From NCBI GenBank assembly GCA_963739985.1, contig CAVUCE010000006.1:310001-374000 (forward strand): a DNA stretch of 64,000 nucleotides. The letters run 5' to 3'. The stretch is from CAVUCE01 sp963739985 (lineage in GTDB: Bacteria; Bacteroidota; Ignavibacteria; Ignavibacteriales; Ignavibacteriaceae). A program made the position numbers and the translations under genes. This document shows, piece by piece, positions 1 through 9,387 of the stretch; positions within the stretch are counted from its first letter, which is position 1, and each line of letters opens with the position of its first letter. The notes under the pieces were generated by a model. The model searched no databases, was not told where the DNA came from, and was given only the letters and a program-made list of their open reading frames with translations.

Positions 1-2
1 TT

Positions 3-3000
3 AAATATGTATCTAAGTCTGATATAAATATCGCTTTAAATTTATTATCAAATTTATTTAAAGATAAAGTTTTGGAGAATGCTTTTATAAATGTTGTTCA
101 TAAGAACGGACATTTAGTACCTATCGAATTAAATGCAAGAATCATTAAAATAGGCGGAAAATATTTAGGGCAAGGAACTCTTCATGATATTACGTTAAGA
201 AACAAAGCCGAGGAAAAATTAAGAAATTCAGAAAACACCTTTAGAACAATTTGGGAAAAATCATCAGACGGAATGCGACTTACCGATGAAAAAGGTGTTG
301 TTACCATGTGCAATATGGCTTATGCAGATATGGTTTGTTTGTCTAAAAATGAAATTGAAGGCAAAGTTCACACAATTGTATATAATACTAATTTGAGAGA
401 TCAGATATTAGAAGCCTATAAAGAAAATTTTCAAAACAGAAAGTTTAAGCCACAGTTAGAAAAAAATTATAGATTATGGAATGGAAATCACGCAGATTTT
501 GAAATCTCAAATTCATTTATTGGCAACATAGATGGTAAACCGCAGCTTTTAAGTATAATCCGTGATATAACCGAGCGAAAGCAAAGTGAAAAATTACTTA
601 AAAAGAAAGATCTTTTGCTACAAGGTATTGCAGAAGCAACTAAATCTCTTATTTCAATTAATGAGCCTGATGAAGGATTTCCGGTAGCACTAAAAATTTT
701 GGGACAAGCTGCAGATATTAGTCGTGTTTATATTTATAAACATAAAATTGTGGAAGAAACCGAGGAAATGTATGTTAGCATTCAGTACGAATGGTCATCA
801 TCTTCTGTAGAAGCTCAGATCGAAAATCCGGCATTAAAAAGATTATCGTATTCGCGTTTCGAATCGCTTAATTTTTATGATAATTTCTCAAATGGTAATA
901 CTCTAAAATTTCTAATAAAAGACCTTCCAAAGGAAGAACAAAAAGTTTTTATTGATGGGAAAATCAAATCAATTATTCTTGTCCCCATTTTAGTTGATGA
1001 AAAGTATTGGGGCTTTATAGGATTTGACGAGTGTAAAACCGATAGGGAATGGAGTGATAACGAAGAATCGCTACTTATAACTATGGCTTCTTCACTTGGT
1101 GCGGTTATTAAAAGAAATATCATTCGCGAAGAACTATTAAATAAAAATAAAGAACTTGATTTAGCCGTTATCAAAGCCCAAGCTGCAGCAAAAGCGAAAA
1201 GCGAATTCCTCGCGTTAATGAGTCATGAAATAAGAACTCCGATGAACGGTGTTATCGGTATGACGGGTTTGCTGCTTGATACTGATTTAAGTGAAGAGCA
1301 AAAAGAATTTGTTGAAACAATTAGATTAAGCGGTGATCAGCTTTTAGTAATTATTAATGATATTCTCGATTTCTCTAAAATAGAATCTGAAAAACTCGAA
1401 CTTGAAACTCAACCATTTGATTTGAGAGATTGTATTGAAGATTCTCTCGATTTACTTGCTTCAAAAGCCGGCGAAAAAGGAATTGATCTGGCTTATCTAA
1501 TTGAAAATAATACACCCGTAACAATAAACGGTGATGTAACAAGATTGCGACAGATTTTAACAAATCTTATAAGCAACGCAATTAAGTTTACGGAAAGAGG
1601 AGAGGTTTTTATCTCTGCTTCAGCTACACAGCTAGATAATGAAAAGTATGAAATTAATTTTGGGGTAAAGGATACCGGTATTGGAATTCCGTCTGATAGA
1701 ATGGATCGATTATTTAAATCATTTAGTCAAGTTGATTCTTCAACAACAAGAACTCACGGCGGTACAGGATTGGGGCTTGCAATTAGTAAGCGTTTAGCTG
1801 AAATGATGGGTGGTAAGATGTCCGTTGATAGTGTTGAAGGAGAAGGCTCTACTTTTTCATTTACCATTATTTGTGATTCTGTTAATTCCAAATCTAAAGT
1901 TTACCTGCGAGGACATAATCTTCAACTGAAAGATAAAAGAGCGCTTTTAGTTGACGATAATAAAACAAACAGAAGAATTTTAAAAGTACAAACAGAAACA
2001 TGGGGAATGAGTTCAAGAGTTACTTCTTCTCCATTGGAAGCAATAGAATTTTTTAAAGAAGGCGATGAATTTGATATAGCAATTCTTGACTATCAAATGC
2101 CTTTGATGGACGGGTTGCGTTTAGCGCACGAAATTAGAAAGTTTAAAAATGGTAAGACTCTTCCTATTGTAATTTTAACTTCGATCGGTAAAAAAGAAGA
2201 TTTATCTGAATTTGGGGATTTAAAGCTTTCTGCGTTTTTAAGCAAGCCTATTAAGCACATCCAGTTGTATGAGACCTTGGTTAACATACTAGGAGAAGGA
2301 GCTAAAATGCAAGAAGAAAATTCTACAAAACAAAATAAAATTGATAGAGAACTCGGACATAAAATGCCGCTAAAAATTTTACTCGCTGAAGATAATGCCG
2401 TAAACCAAAAAGTTGCCTTGAGGATTTTACAAAAACTCGGTTATAGAGCTGATGTTGCTGCAAATGGTTATGAGGTTATTGATGCTGTAAAAATTATTAA
2501 TTATGATATAGTTTTAATGGATATTTTGATGCCGGAAATGGACGGATTTGAAGCTACTAAATTTATAATTAGTGAGCTTCCGGAAGAAAATCGTCCTAAA
2601 ATTATTGCAATGACTGCAAACGCTATGCAAGGTGATAGAGAAGATTGTCTTGAAGCAGGAATGGATGATTATATTTCAAAACCGGTTCGTGTTGAGGAAT
2701 TGCAGGCTGCATTATTCAAATGGGGAACCGAACTTCTTAATATCAAGGACATAACATTAAGTAATAGCGAAAAGGAAAAATCATCGCTTAAATTAATTGA
2801 TGAAAGCAAAATTGAATTTTTAAAGGATATTCAAAGTGAGGATGACCTAGAATTTTTTGTTGAACTTTTAGACATTTATATTCGAGATTTTCCAATTGTA
2901 ATAAATAGTATTACTGATGCCATAAAATCTAAGGATGCAAAAAAACTTCAGTTCAGCGCGCATAAGTTGAAAGGAAGCAGTTTAACTATAGGAGTTGAAC

Positions 3001-3161
3001 ACATCTCTAAGATAAGCCATGAGTTGGAAGCTTTAGCAAAAAATGAGGTGTTCGGTGGTAGGACAAATGAACTTGCTGCGGAATTGATGGGGGTTTTTGA
3101 AAATATTATAAAAGAATTGGCAGCGCTAAGAGAAAAATATTCTCACATTTCATATAAATAA
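3..3161 (+). CDS. Hybrid sensor histidine kinase (PAS-GAF-HisKA-HATPase-REC-REC-HPt), 5' truncated
   Basis: The frame is open from the window edge, so the true start lies upstream; the first possible start inside is a TTG at 72. Order seen: the end of one PAS domain, a complete PAS ending with a PAC-like ITERKQ segment, a GAF-like domain, HisKA with SHEIRTPMNG (phospho-His near 1224), HATPase with DTGIGIP and a GTGLGLA box, a receiver with Asp in ILDYQMP (near 2088), a second receiver with Asp in LMDILMPEMDG (near 2520), and an HPt domain with His in SAHKLKGS (near 2961). This gives a full internal His-Asp-Asp-His phosphorelay. No membrane segment lies in the visible part, so sensing may be cytoplasmic. 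No dedicated response regulator is adjacent, so the target and signal are unknown. Confidence 0.93.
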   Translation, partial: KYVSKSDINIALNLLSNLFKDKVLENAFINVVHKNGHLVPIELNARIIKIGGKYLGQGTLHDITLRNKAEEKLRNSENTFRTIWEKSSDGMRLTDEKGVVTMCNMAYADMVCLSKNEIEGKVHTIVYNTNLRDQILEAYKENFQNRKFKPQLEKNYRLWNGNHADFEISNSFIGNIDGKPQLLSIIRDITERKQSEKLLKKKDLLLQGIAEATKSLISINEPDEGFPVALKILGQAADISRVYIYKHKIVEETEEMYVSIQYEWSSSSVEAQIENPALKRLSYSRFESLNFYDNFSNGNTLKFLIKDLPKEEQKVFIDGKIKSIILVPILVDEKYWGFIGFDECKTDREWSDNEESLLITMASSLGAVIKRNIIREELLNKNKELDLAVIKAQAAAKAKSEFLALMSHEIRTPMNGVIGMTGLLLDTDLSEEQKEFVETIRLSGDQLLVIINDILDFSKIESEKLELETQPFDLRDCIEDSLDLLASKAGEKGIDLAYLIENNTPVTINGDVTRLRQILTNLISNAIKFTERGEVFISASATQLDNEKYEINFGVKDTGIGIPSDRMDRLFKSFSQVDSSTTRTHGGTGLGLAISKRLAEMMGGKMSVDSVEGEGSTFSFTIICDSVNSKSKVYLRGHNLQLKDKRALLVDDNKTNRRILKVQTETWGMSSRVTSSPLEAIEFFKEGDEFDIAILDYQMPLMDGLRLAHEIRKFKNGKTLPIVILTSIGKKEDLSEFGDLKLSAFLSKPIKHIQLYETLVNILGEGAKMQEENSTKQNKIDRELGHKMPLKILLAEDNAVNQKVALRILQKLGYRADVAANGYEVIDAVKIINYDIVLMDILMPEMDGFEATKFIISELPEENRPKIIAMTANAMQGDREDCLEAGMDDYISKPVRVEELQAALFKWGTELLNIKDITLSNSEKEKSSLKLIDESKIEFLKDIQSEDDLEFFVELLDIYIRDFPIVINSITDAIKSKDAKKLQFSAHKLKGSSLTIGVEHISKISHELEALAKNEVFGGRTNELAAELMGVFENIIKELAALREKYSHISYK

Positions 3162-3259
3162 TATCATTGCTGATTCTTACTCATAGTTATGATTATTATT
3201 CCCGGATTTCTATCTTTATATCTTAATTAAAAAACAACTTATCTTATTTTTTCTCTGCG

Positions 3260-4225
3260 ATGAAGAAAACAAAACAAAAAATTAGAGCTCCGTATAACCG
3301 AACTTTAGTTGTTGATGAAAATGATATCAATAAATTTAAAGGTAGATCTCTTACTATAAACTCTCCAGTTGAACCAAATAAAATAACAAATAAAATTATT
3401 AAAGGTGATTTATTTACGGCAATTGATTTTTTACCGGATCAATTTATCGATCTTTTGTTCATTGATCCTCCTTATAATTTGGATAAAAAGTTTAACAAAT
3501 CATCTTTCAAATCTATGGACTCCGGTGAATATGAAAGCTGGTTAGATTCCTGGTTGAGCAAATTGCTTAGAACTTTAAAGCCGAATGCTTCTATATATAT
3601 TTGCGGAGATTGGAAATCGTCACAGTCAATTTATAACGTTGCTGTAAAATATTTCCAAATTCAAAATAGAATTACCTGGGAAAGAGAGAAGGGCAGAGGA
3701 GCGAAATCCAATTGGAAAAACTGTTCCGAAGATATTTGGTTTTGCACTCTTAGTGAAGATTACACTTTTAATTTAGAAGATGTAAAAGTGAAACGAAAAG
3801 TTTTGGCACCTTATAAAACTTCGGATGGTTCTCCAAAAGATTGGAAGAATGAAGGTGACTCAAATTTTAGAGTGACTCATCCATCAAATCTTTGGACGGA
3901 TATTACAATTCCATTTTGGTCGATGCCCGAAAATACCGATCATCCCACACAGAAGCCGGAAAAATTATTGGCTAAAATTATTCTTGCAAGTTCAAATATA
4001 GGCGACTTTGTCTTTGATCCTTTTCTTGGTTCCGGAACAACCGCGGTTGTTGCAAAAAAGCTTAATAGAAAATTCTCGGGAATTGAAATTGATGATTTGT
4101 ATTGTACAATGGTTGAAAAAAGATTAGAAATTGCCGAAATCGATTCTTCTATTCAAGGTTACCATAGCGGAGTTTTTTGGGAACGAAATTCTTTTAAAGG
4201 AAATAAAGAAAAAGAAAAAAGGTGA
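3260..4225 (+). CDS. Site-specific DNA methyltransferase, beta class (N6-adenine or N4-cytosine)
   Basis: A 321-residue protein with catalytic motif IV IDPPYN at about residues 68-73. The SAM-binding motif FxGxG (DPFLGSGTTAVVA) comes late, at about 252-264, preceded by the usual HPTQKPEKLL segment. Catalytic motif before SAM motif is the order of beta-class amino-methyltransferases such as CcrM. DPPY favours N6-adenine over N4-cytosine but does not prove it. No restriction endonuclease is adjacent, so it appears solitary here, with a role in regulation, cell cycle or self-protection. The start ATG has no strong Shine-Dalgarno sequence. The C-terminus is lysine-rich. Confidence 0.88.
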   Translation: MKKTKQKIRAPYNRTLVVDENDINKFKGRSLTINSPVEPNKITNKIIKGDLFTAIDFLPDQFIDLLFIDPPYNLDKKFNKSSFKSMDSGEYESWLDSWLSKLLRTLKPNASIYICGDWKSSQSIYNVAVKYFQIQNRITWEREKGRGAKSNWKNCSEDIWFCTLSEDYTFNLEDVKVKRKVLAPYKTSDGSPKDWKNEGDSNFRVTHPSNLWTDITIPFWSMPENTDHPTQKPEKLLAKIILASSNIGDFVFDPFLGSGTTAVVAKKLNRKFSGIEIDDLYCTMVEKRLEIAEIDSSIQGYHSGVFWERNSFKGNKEKEKR

Positions 4226-4317
4226 TTAAAAATTTATTTAATTGCCAATAATTTGCTAGGGAGTTAAAATTTTTCAATATTTGTAACCCTAATTTTAATT
4301 AGTATTCAACGAGTTTT

Positions 4318-4407
<90 letters not shown>

Positions 4408-4410
4408 TTT

Positions 4411-4890
4411 TTATTTGTAAACTTCCGCCGGAATTAAGAATTCTAAAACACCTCTACCAATTCTCACTTTTCCGTTAAAAGATATCTTGGCTATTGTGCC
4501 TTTCTTAAACTCAAACGCAGAATTTGTGGATGAGATAAGATTACCCAAATGCATTGATAAATCGGGTTGATGGCCTACAATTATAATGCTTTCCGCATCA
4601 AGTTCTTGAACTATATCTAAGAGAAACTCAGTACTATTTCCAGGAGATAGTTTTTTATCATGCAAAACCGGATTTTGAATCTCTAAAAGATTATGGATTA
4701 TTTCCGCGGTTTGAACAGCACGTTTTAAAGGGGAAGCTACTATATAATCAATTTCTCCAATAAAATTTTTCCACTCTTCAGAGGCTTTTTTGATGGAAGC
4801 AATTCCTCTTACAGTTAGTTCTCTCTCAATATCTTTTACATTAGCCGACAACCTTTCAGCATCACCGTGTCTTACAAGATATATATCCAT
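4411..4890 (-). CDS. sixA: SixA-like phosphohistidine phosphatase
   Basis: A 159-residue histidine phosphatase. The N-terminus LVRHGDAE gives the RHG motif at residues 7-9, with the nucleophilic His8. ASPLKRAVQTAEI and the late IIVGHQPDLS (second catalytic His) complete the pocket. Small size and lack of extra domains fit SixA, which removes phosphate from HPt histidines, rather than phosphoglycerate mutase. It lies 3.3 kb from an HPt-bearing hybrid kinase, but a functional link is only suggestive. The gene converges on the SRP RNA and is probably the last gene of the leftward group starting with the lipoprotein. Confidence 0.87.
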   Translation of the reverse strand: MDIYLVRHGDAERLSANVKDIERELTVRGIASIKKASEEWKNFIGEIDYIVASPLKRAVQTAEIIHNLLEIQNPVLHDKKLSPGNSTEFLLDIVQELDAESIIIVGHQPDLSMHLGNLISSTNSAFEFKKGTIAKISFNGKVRIGRGVLEFLIPAEVYK

Positions 4891-4932
4891 ACAAAAATAT
4901 TTTTAATCTAGTTTTAATTCTTTTAAATATGT

Positions 4933-5223
4933 TTAATTATAATTAACAAAAATGGCCGTAACGTGCGAATGGAAATCCATTAAATCTTTGTTAAGTGTTT
5001 TTCCTTCCGGTGAATCCAGTAATTTATCCCAATCATCCTTCGATGGTGCGGATATCTCACAAAAATAAAGATACTTTTGATCCAGTAACAAATTACTTTC
5101 TATTGAAGCGATTTTTACCTCTTCACCTGTTAACTCCGAAAGATATTTTATCGTGTAATCTTTAAAATGATTTATAATTTGTTTCTCGTCGGTTTTTTTC
5201 AGAAATAATAATAATTTATACAT
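4933..5223 (-). CDS. Small EthD-like protein (dimeric alpha/beta barrel fold), function unknown
   Basis: A 96-residue protein when started at the ATG at 5223; a GTG at 5226 is the alternative. The C-terminal half contains DDWDKLLDSPEGKTL followed by a short strand ending the protein. This resembles the SPEGQ-type ending of EthD-like, ferredoxin-fold dimeric barrel proteins. The family is widespread and mostly of unknown function. The start overlaps the end of the lipoprotein gene by 8 nt, so the two are translationally coupled. The family call rests on a short motif. Confidence 0.6.
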   Translation of the reverse strand: MYKLLLFLKKTDEKQIINHFKDYTIKYLSELTGEEVKIASIESNLLLDQKYLYFCEISAPSKDDWDKLLDSPEGKTLNKDLMDFHSHVTAIFVNYN

Positions 5224-6400
5224 CACAATCCATAGTAAATGAGTTAATTGCTATTTGAAACATATCTTTGTTTTTATCATAAGTATATTTAGACGCTTGA
5301 AAGATAATCAAATATTTTTTTGTACCGCAAGAGTATTCGTAAAACTGGATAAAGTCTTTTCTCAATTCAATTTTTTTAGAATAACGAACAATATATTTAC
5401 CCTCTGTTTTATTTGGTAATTCATAATTGATGTACATTTCTGCCGAGTCTTGCGGAGGAATCATTACTACAGAAATACTTGCACCAATAAGACTGTTTAC
5501 AAATTTGATCCCCTTGAATTCCTTTTTTAGATATTGTGTTAATACAATACCATTCAACTCAGTCCAGTCTTTTGTTAATGAAATTGAAAAACCTTTTGTA
5601 CTATCAGTAGTTCCGTTTCGTGTACTCAAAACATTTGGATTTATACCAACAGATTCTAACGCAGAATTTCTATCAGATAATAACGGATTAGAAAGTCTTT
5701 GACTGTATTGATCTATTTTTTGTTTTACGAAATTATAAAACAACTGTGATGTGCTTTCATATCTTTTTTGAACCGAATCATAATTAAAGATGTCCGCTTT
5801 ACGCATCAAAGATGTTTTAGGAGAAGATACGAAAGACGTTTTTATTCTATCCGGTGTTATTTCATCTATATTTTGGGTATAACTTATTTTTGGTTCAATA
5901 AATTTTGTATAAGCTCTGAAAATCAATCCTGCCGATGTATCATTAATTTTATATAAAGAAACTCTATTAAGCTCAAAAACATCCTTAGACTTATAATCTT
6001 CTATAATTTTAACAAAGGAGTTTCCATTTACATCCAGTTTAGATTGATAAACATTTCCGTTCAAGGATTTATCTATCAGTATTGCTTTTAGCGGCTTACC
6101 GTATATAGCAAATCTATTATATATTGGGTTTGGATAAGTTAACAGAATAGTATAAAGTTTCTGATTTCCTGTTGTATTTATACTATCAATTTCTAATTGG
6201 TTAAAATTTGTATTTGTTGGAAGCGTTAAATCTATAAGTTGAGATAGCGAGTCATTTGCAGCGGAAGTTCCTTCAATAGCTTTATAAACAATAGTTTTGA
6301 GGTTTTTCCCGTTCAAAACAAATTTAGAATTATGCTTTTGCGGAGAACATCCAACTAGAATGAATATTATAACCGATGCAATAGTATAAATTTTTTTCAT
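5216..6400 (-). CDS. Predicted lipoprotein of unknown function
   Basis: A 394-residue protein beginning with a lipoprotein signal peptide: MKK, a hydrophobic stretch, then the lipobox LVGC with the acylated Cys at about residue 18. The mature part is rich in Ser, Asn, Lys and Ile and looks like a beta-rich globular periplasmic protein. I recognise no domain. Near the C-terminus, YSCGTKKYLIIFQASKYTYDK followed by FQIAINSFTMDC resembles the PsbP/DUF1795-type ending of proteins that report a fitted load or stress value, but this is a weak impression. It is the first gene of a leftward pair with the EthD-like gene. Confidence 0.75.
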   Translation of the reverse strand: MKKIYTIASVIIFILVGCSPQKHNSKFVLNGKNLKTIVYKAIEGTSAANDSLSQLIDLTLPTNTNFNQLEIDSINTTGNQKLYTILLTYPNPIYNRFAIYGKPLKAILIDKSLNGNVYQSKLDVNGNSFVKIIEDYKSKDVFELNRVSLYKINDTSAGLIFRAYTKFIEPKISYTQNIDEITPDRIKTSFVSSPKTSLMRKADIFNYDSVQKRYESTSQLFYNFVKQKIDQYSQRLSNPLLSDRNSALESVGINPNVLSTRNGTTDSTKGFSISLTKDWTELNGIVLTQYLKKEFKGIKFVNSLIGASISVVMIPPQDSAEMYINYELPNKTEGKYIVRYSKKIELRKDFIQFYEYSCGTKKYLIIFQASKYTYDKNKDMFQIAINSFTMDCDV

Positions 6401-6532
6401 AATTAATTCCTTAACATCAATTTAACAAAAATATTAAATAATATTTTGAATTTTAATATCATAAATTAATTGATAATAGTTAAGATTTGACTTAAGAATA
6501 AGATTCATCGGTGATTCGATTTTCAATGGAAT

Positions 6533-7365
6533 TTAGTTTAGTACAAATTTATACTTACTAAGTTTAGTCTCAATAATCATTAATGTCTTGTGAGAAGGAA
6601 TTGACGAACCAATGAAATTGTAGATTGGCTTTTCCATTTGATACATTAATATTTTAGAAAAGTCGCCAATCGGTAAACCACTATGATTAACATTTTCTCT
6701 GTCCACAAATAATCTGTATTTTTTCTTTAGTACAAATTTACCGGAATATAGCAAATTAAGATCATCTTGAATTTCCTTTTTAAGCTTGTTGCTTTTAAAC
6801 AAAGCGCAATTTATTTGATCGATATTTCCAAATTCAATTGTGATAGCCGCTTTACCAGTATGCACAAGTACAGGAGTTCCTAAATTAACTCTGTTGTATA
6901 AATATTCTGCAATTTCTCTTGAAACTCTTACGCAACCGTGTGAACTTTTGCTCTTCCCAAGATATCTATAATATCCGCTTGTTTGAAGTGCATGAAATCC
7001 TATTCCGTAATTAAAACCAATCCAGTTTAACATTAAAGTGCTGTCAAATTGTCGGGAATACCATTTTGGAAGTTTTGATTTGACAACGAATAAACCTTCA
7101 TTTGTAGTAATTCCATCCTGTACTTTATCCGTTCCTGTTGAAACTCCGAAAAACTTTACTTCACCGTTTCTGGAATGTAGCGAGCCTTTTTGAGTTTTAA
7201 ATTTACTTCAATGTAATAGGGTTGTAATGTATAGATTGTATCCTTAAGAGATGAATATTTATTATCGGACTTATAATTTTGCGCAAAGGAATATGTACTT
7301 CCTAAAATTAAAAATAGGGTAGCTATTAAACATAACTCATTTCGGAGTTTCATCATCAGACTCAT
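6533..7365 (-). pseudogene. Secreted L,D-transpeptidase (YkuD family), split by a one-base frameshift
   Basis: Two reading frames together make one protein. The upstream frame (7365 to 7156) gives a signal peptide ending in SFAQ and the start of the YkuD fold, YYIEVNLK. The downstream frame continues as TQKGSLHSRNGEVKFFGVST and runs to 6533 through the catalytic HALQ and SHGCVRVS motifs. The frame changes at the TTTT run at 7195-7198 (plus strand): one more base there restores a continuous protein of about 275 residues. The family makes 3-3 peptidoglycan crosslinks or anchors proteins in the periplasm. The start overlaps the 3' end of uvrC. All catalytic residues survive, so a sequencing error is as likely as true inactivation. 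Confidence 0.85.
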
Positions 7366-9181
7366 TATTGTTATCTAAATGATTCTTTAATAATGCTGCT
7401 TTCTTATTGCCGATAATTTTTGTGAGGGATTCTAAATCTGCATTTTTAATATTAGAAAGACTTCCCAGCTCTTTCAATAGTAAATTTGCCGTACTTGGCC
7501 CAATACCTTTTATCTCGGTAAGTTCTGTAGTGAATGTTCTTTTGCTCCTTCGCGCACGGTGAAATGTAATTGCAAACCGATGAGCTTCGTCCCTCACTTG
7601 CTGTAAAAGCTTTAGTCCTGAAGAAGTTTTAGGAATAGATGCCGGATCAGAATCTTCCGGGAAAAACACTTCTTCCAAACGTTTTGCTAATCCGATTATA
7701 TTATACTGTTTTATTCCCAATTCATCAAGCACCTCTACTGCGCTGGAAAGTTGGCCTTTACCGCCATCTACCATAATTAGTTCCGGAAGCGGTTCATTAG
7801 CTTCAAGTAGTTTAGAATATCTTCTTCTAATAACCTGCTGCATGCTTAAAAAATCATCAGGACCATCGGCGTCTTTGATAATAAATTTTCTATATAAACT
7901 TTTCTTTGGTTTAGCGTCTTCAAAAACTACCATACTTGCAACAGTGTCTGTTCCTTGAAGATTCGAAATATCGAAACACTCTATTTTTCTCGGTACTACT
8001 TTTAATCTCAAATCTCTTTGAAGCGCAGACAAGACATAGGGAACCTGGCCTTCTTTTTTCATCCTCTGTAATTGAATTTCTTTTAATTGAAGAATCGCGT
8101 TTTCTTTACACATTTTTACGAGAGAATTAAGATTTCCTCTTTTAGGAATAGTAAACTTAATTTTTTTATCCGCTTTTAATTTTAACCATTCTTCAAGAGT
8201 TCCCATATCCGCTGGTTCAACTTCTATTACTATTTCATCCGGAATTTCTACAAACTCGCCGTAATAAAATTTAACTGCAGCAGAGTATATATCCTCAATT
8301 TCTTCACCTTGCTCTATTGATAATTTTAATTGTTTTTTCCCTACAAGTTTTCCGCTTCTTATATTAAAAATTGAACAAGCCGAATCTTTTTCTTCGAAAG
8401 CAACAGAAATAATATCACGGTCAACAAAGTCATCGCTTACAACTTTTTGTTTTGATGAAAAAGTCTGAAGCTGATTTATTTTATCTCTAATATCTGCAGC
8501 GTTTTCAAACTCCAAATGTTCAACGGCTTCGTTCATTTTAATATTTAAATCTTTAATTAGTTCATCTGTTTTTCCTTTTAAAGCTCTAATAACCTCATTT
8601 ACCATTTCGTTATATGCGGATTCGCTAATTAATCCTTCGCACGGGCCATCGCATTTTTTTATATGATAATCGAGGCAGACTTTAAATTTCTTTTTATCAA
8701 TACTTTCTTGAGTGATGTTTAAACTGCAACTTCTAATCTTAAAGATTTGATTTATCATTCTTAACGAAGATTTCATATCCTTTACATTTGTGTAAGGACC
8801 AAAATATTTTGATCCGTCTTTTACGACTCTGCGAGTAGGGAAAACTCGTGGATATGGCTCTTTTGTAACTTTTATAAACGGATAAGATTTGTCGTCTTTT
8901 AAGTTTACGTTATAGCGGGGTTTATATTGCTTAATCAGGTTGTTTTCAAGAACCAGAGCTTCAATTTCATTATCTGTAACTATCAATTCCAGATTGCTAA
9001 TCTTGCTTACTAATGCCGCGGTTTTTACCGAAGCCAAATTAGAGTGAAAATAACTTCGGACTCTATTTCTCAAATTTCTGGCTTTACCAACGTAAATGAT
9101 TTTTCCTTTATCATTTAAAAATTGATAAATACCGGGATTAGTCGGCAAATTTTTAAGTTTATCTTCTAAAACTGAAGTCAT
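7337..9181 (-). CDS. uvrC: Excinuclease ABC subunit C
   Basis: A 614-residue protein of normal UvrC length. It opens with a GIY-YIG nuclease domain (GIYQFLNDKGKIIYVGKARN, about residues 17-36). A Cys-rich segment, CLDYHIKKCDGPCEG, follows. The UVR helix pair (EHLEFENAADIRDKINQL, about 220) binds UvrB. The RNase-H-like second nuclease domain has CFDISNLQGT and MVDGGKGQL. C-terminal helix-hairpin-helix motifs include LTEIKGIGPSTANLL. It makes both incisions of nucleotide excision repair. The stop lies inside the start region of the L,D-transpeptidase gene. Confidence 0.97.
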   Translation of the reverse strand: MTSVLEDKLKNLPTNPGIYQFLNDKGKIIYVGKARNLRNRVRSYFHSNLASVKTAALVSKISNLELIVTDNEIEALVLENNLIKQYKPRYNVNLKDDKSYPFIKVTKEPYPRVFPTRRVVKDGSKYFGPYTNVKDMKSSLRMINQIFKIRSCSLNITQESIDKKKFKVCLDYHIKKCDGPCEGLISESAYNEMVNEVIRALKGKTDELIKDLNIKMNEAVEHLEFENAADIRDKINQLQTFSSKQKVVSDDFVDRDIISVAFEEKDSACSIFNIRSGKLVGKKQLKLSIEQGEEIEDIYSAAVKFYYGEFVEIPDEIVIEVEPADMGTLEEWLKLKADKKIKFTIPKRGNLNSLVKMCKENAILQLKEIQLQRMKKEGQVPYVLSALQRDLRLKVVPRKIECFDISNLQGTDTVASMVVFEDAKPKKSLYRKFIIKDADGPDDFLSMQQVIRRRYSKLLEANEPLPELIMVDGGKGQLSSAVEVLDELGIKQYNIIGLAKRLEEVFFPEDSDPASIPKTSSGLKLLQQVRDEAHRFAITFHRARRSKRTFTTELTEIKGIGPSTANLLLKELGSLSNIKNADLESLTKIIGNKKAALLKNHLDNNNESDDETPK

Positions 9182-9364
9182 AATTAATTTAAGTTAGATC
9201 TTAATGGATTTTTCCATAACTAATGTACTTTTTAAGTAAAAGAAAGTTTCCATAAGTTATAAATGATTTTATTCTCATGTGAAAAATATAAAAAAAATCC
9301 AATAACTTGCCGGCAAATCACAGAATAGGAAATAAATAGGAGAGTTAACTTATATTTTAAGGAA

Positions 9365-9387
9365 CTGCCGGAAAATTATACCGGCAG
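9365..9387 (-). terminator. Hairpin at the 3' end of glgC
   Basis: CTGCCGG (9365-9371) pairs perfectly with CCGGCAG (9381-9387) over a 9-nt loop. The glgC stop codon lies in the loop, so the stem overlaps the last codons. On the minus strand it is followed by a moderately T-rich stretch, so it may be a terminator or a 3'-end protecting stem. Confidence 0.5.

Noticed and set aside
875..1174. Reading frame of about 100 codons opposite the hybrid kinase
   Set aside because: It lies fully inside a strongly conserved kinase gene and has no recognisable features. Similar frames opposite uvrC, glgC, hsdM, prfC and ruvB were dropped for the same reason.
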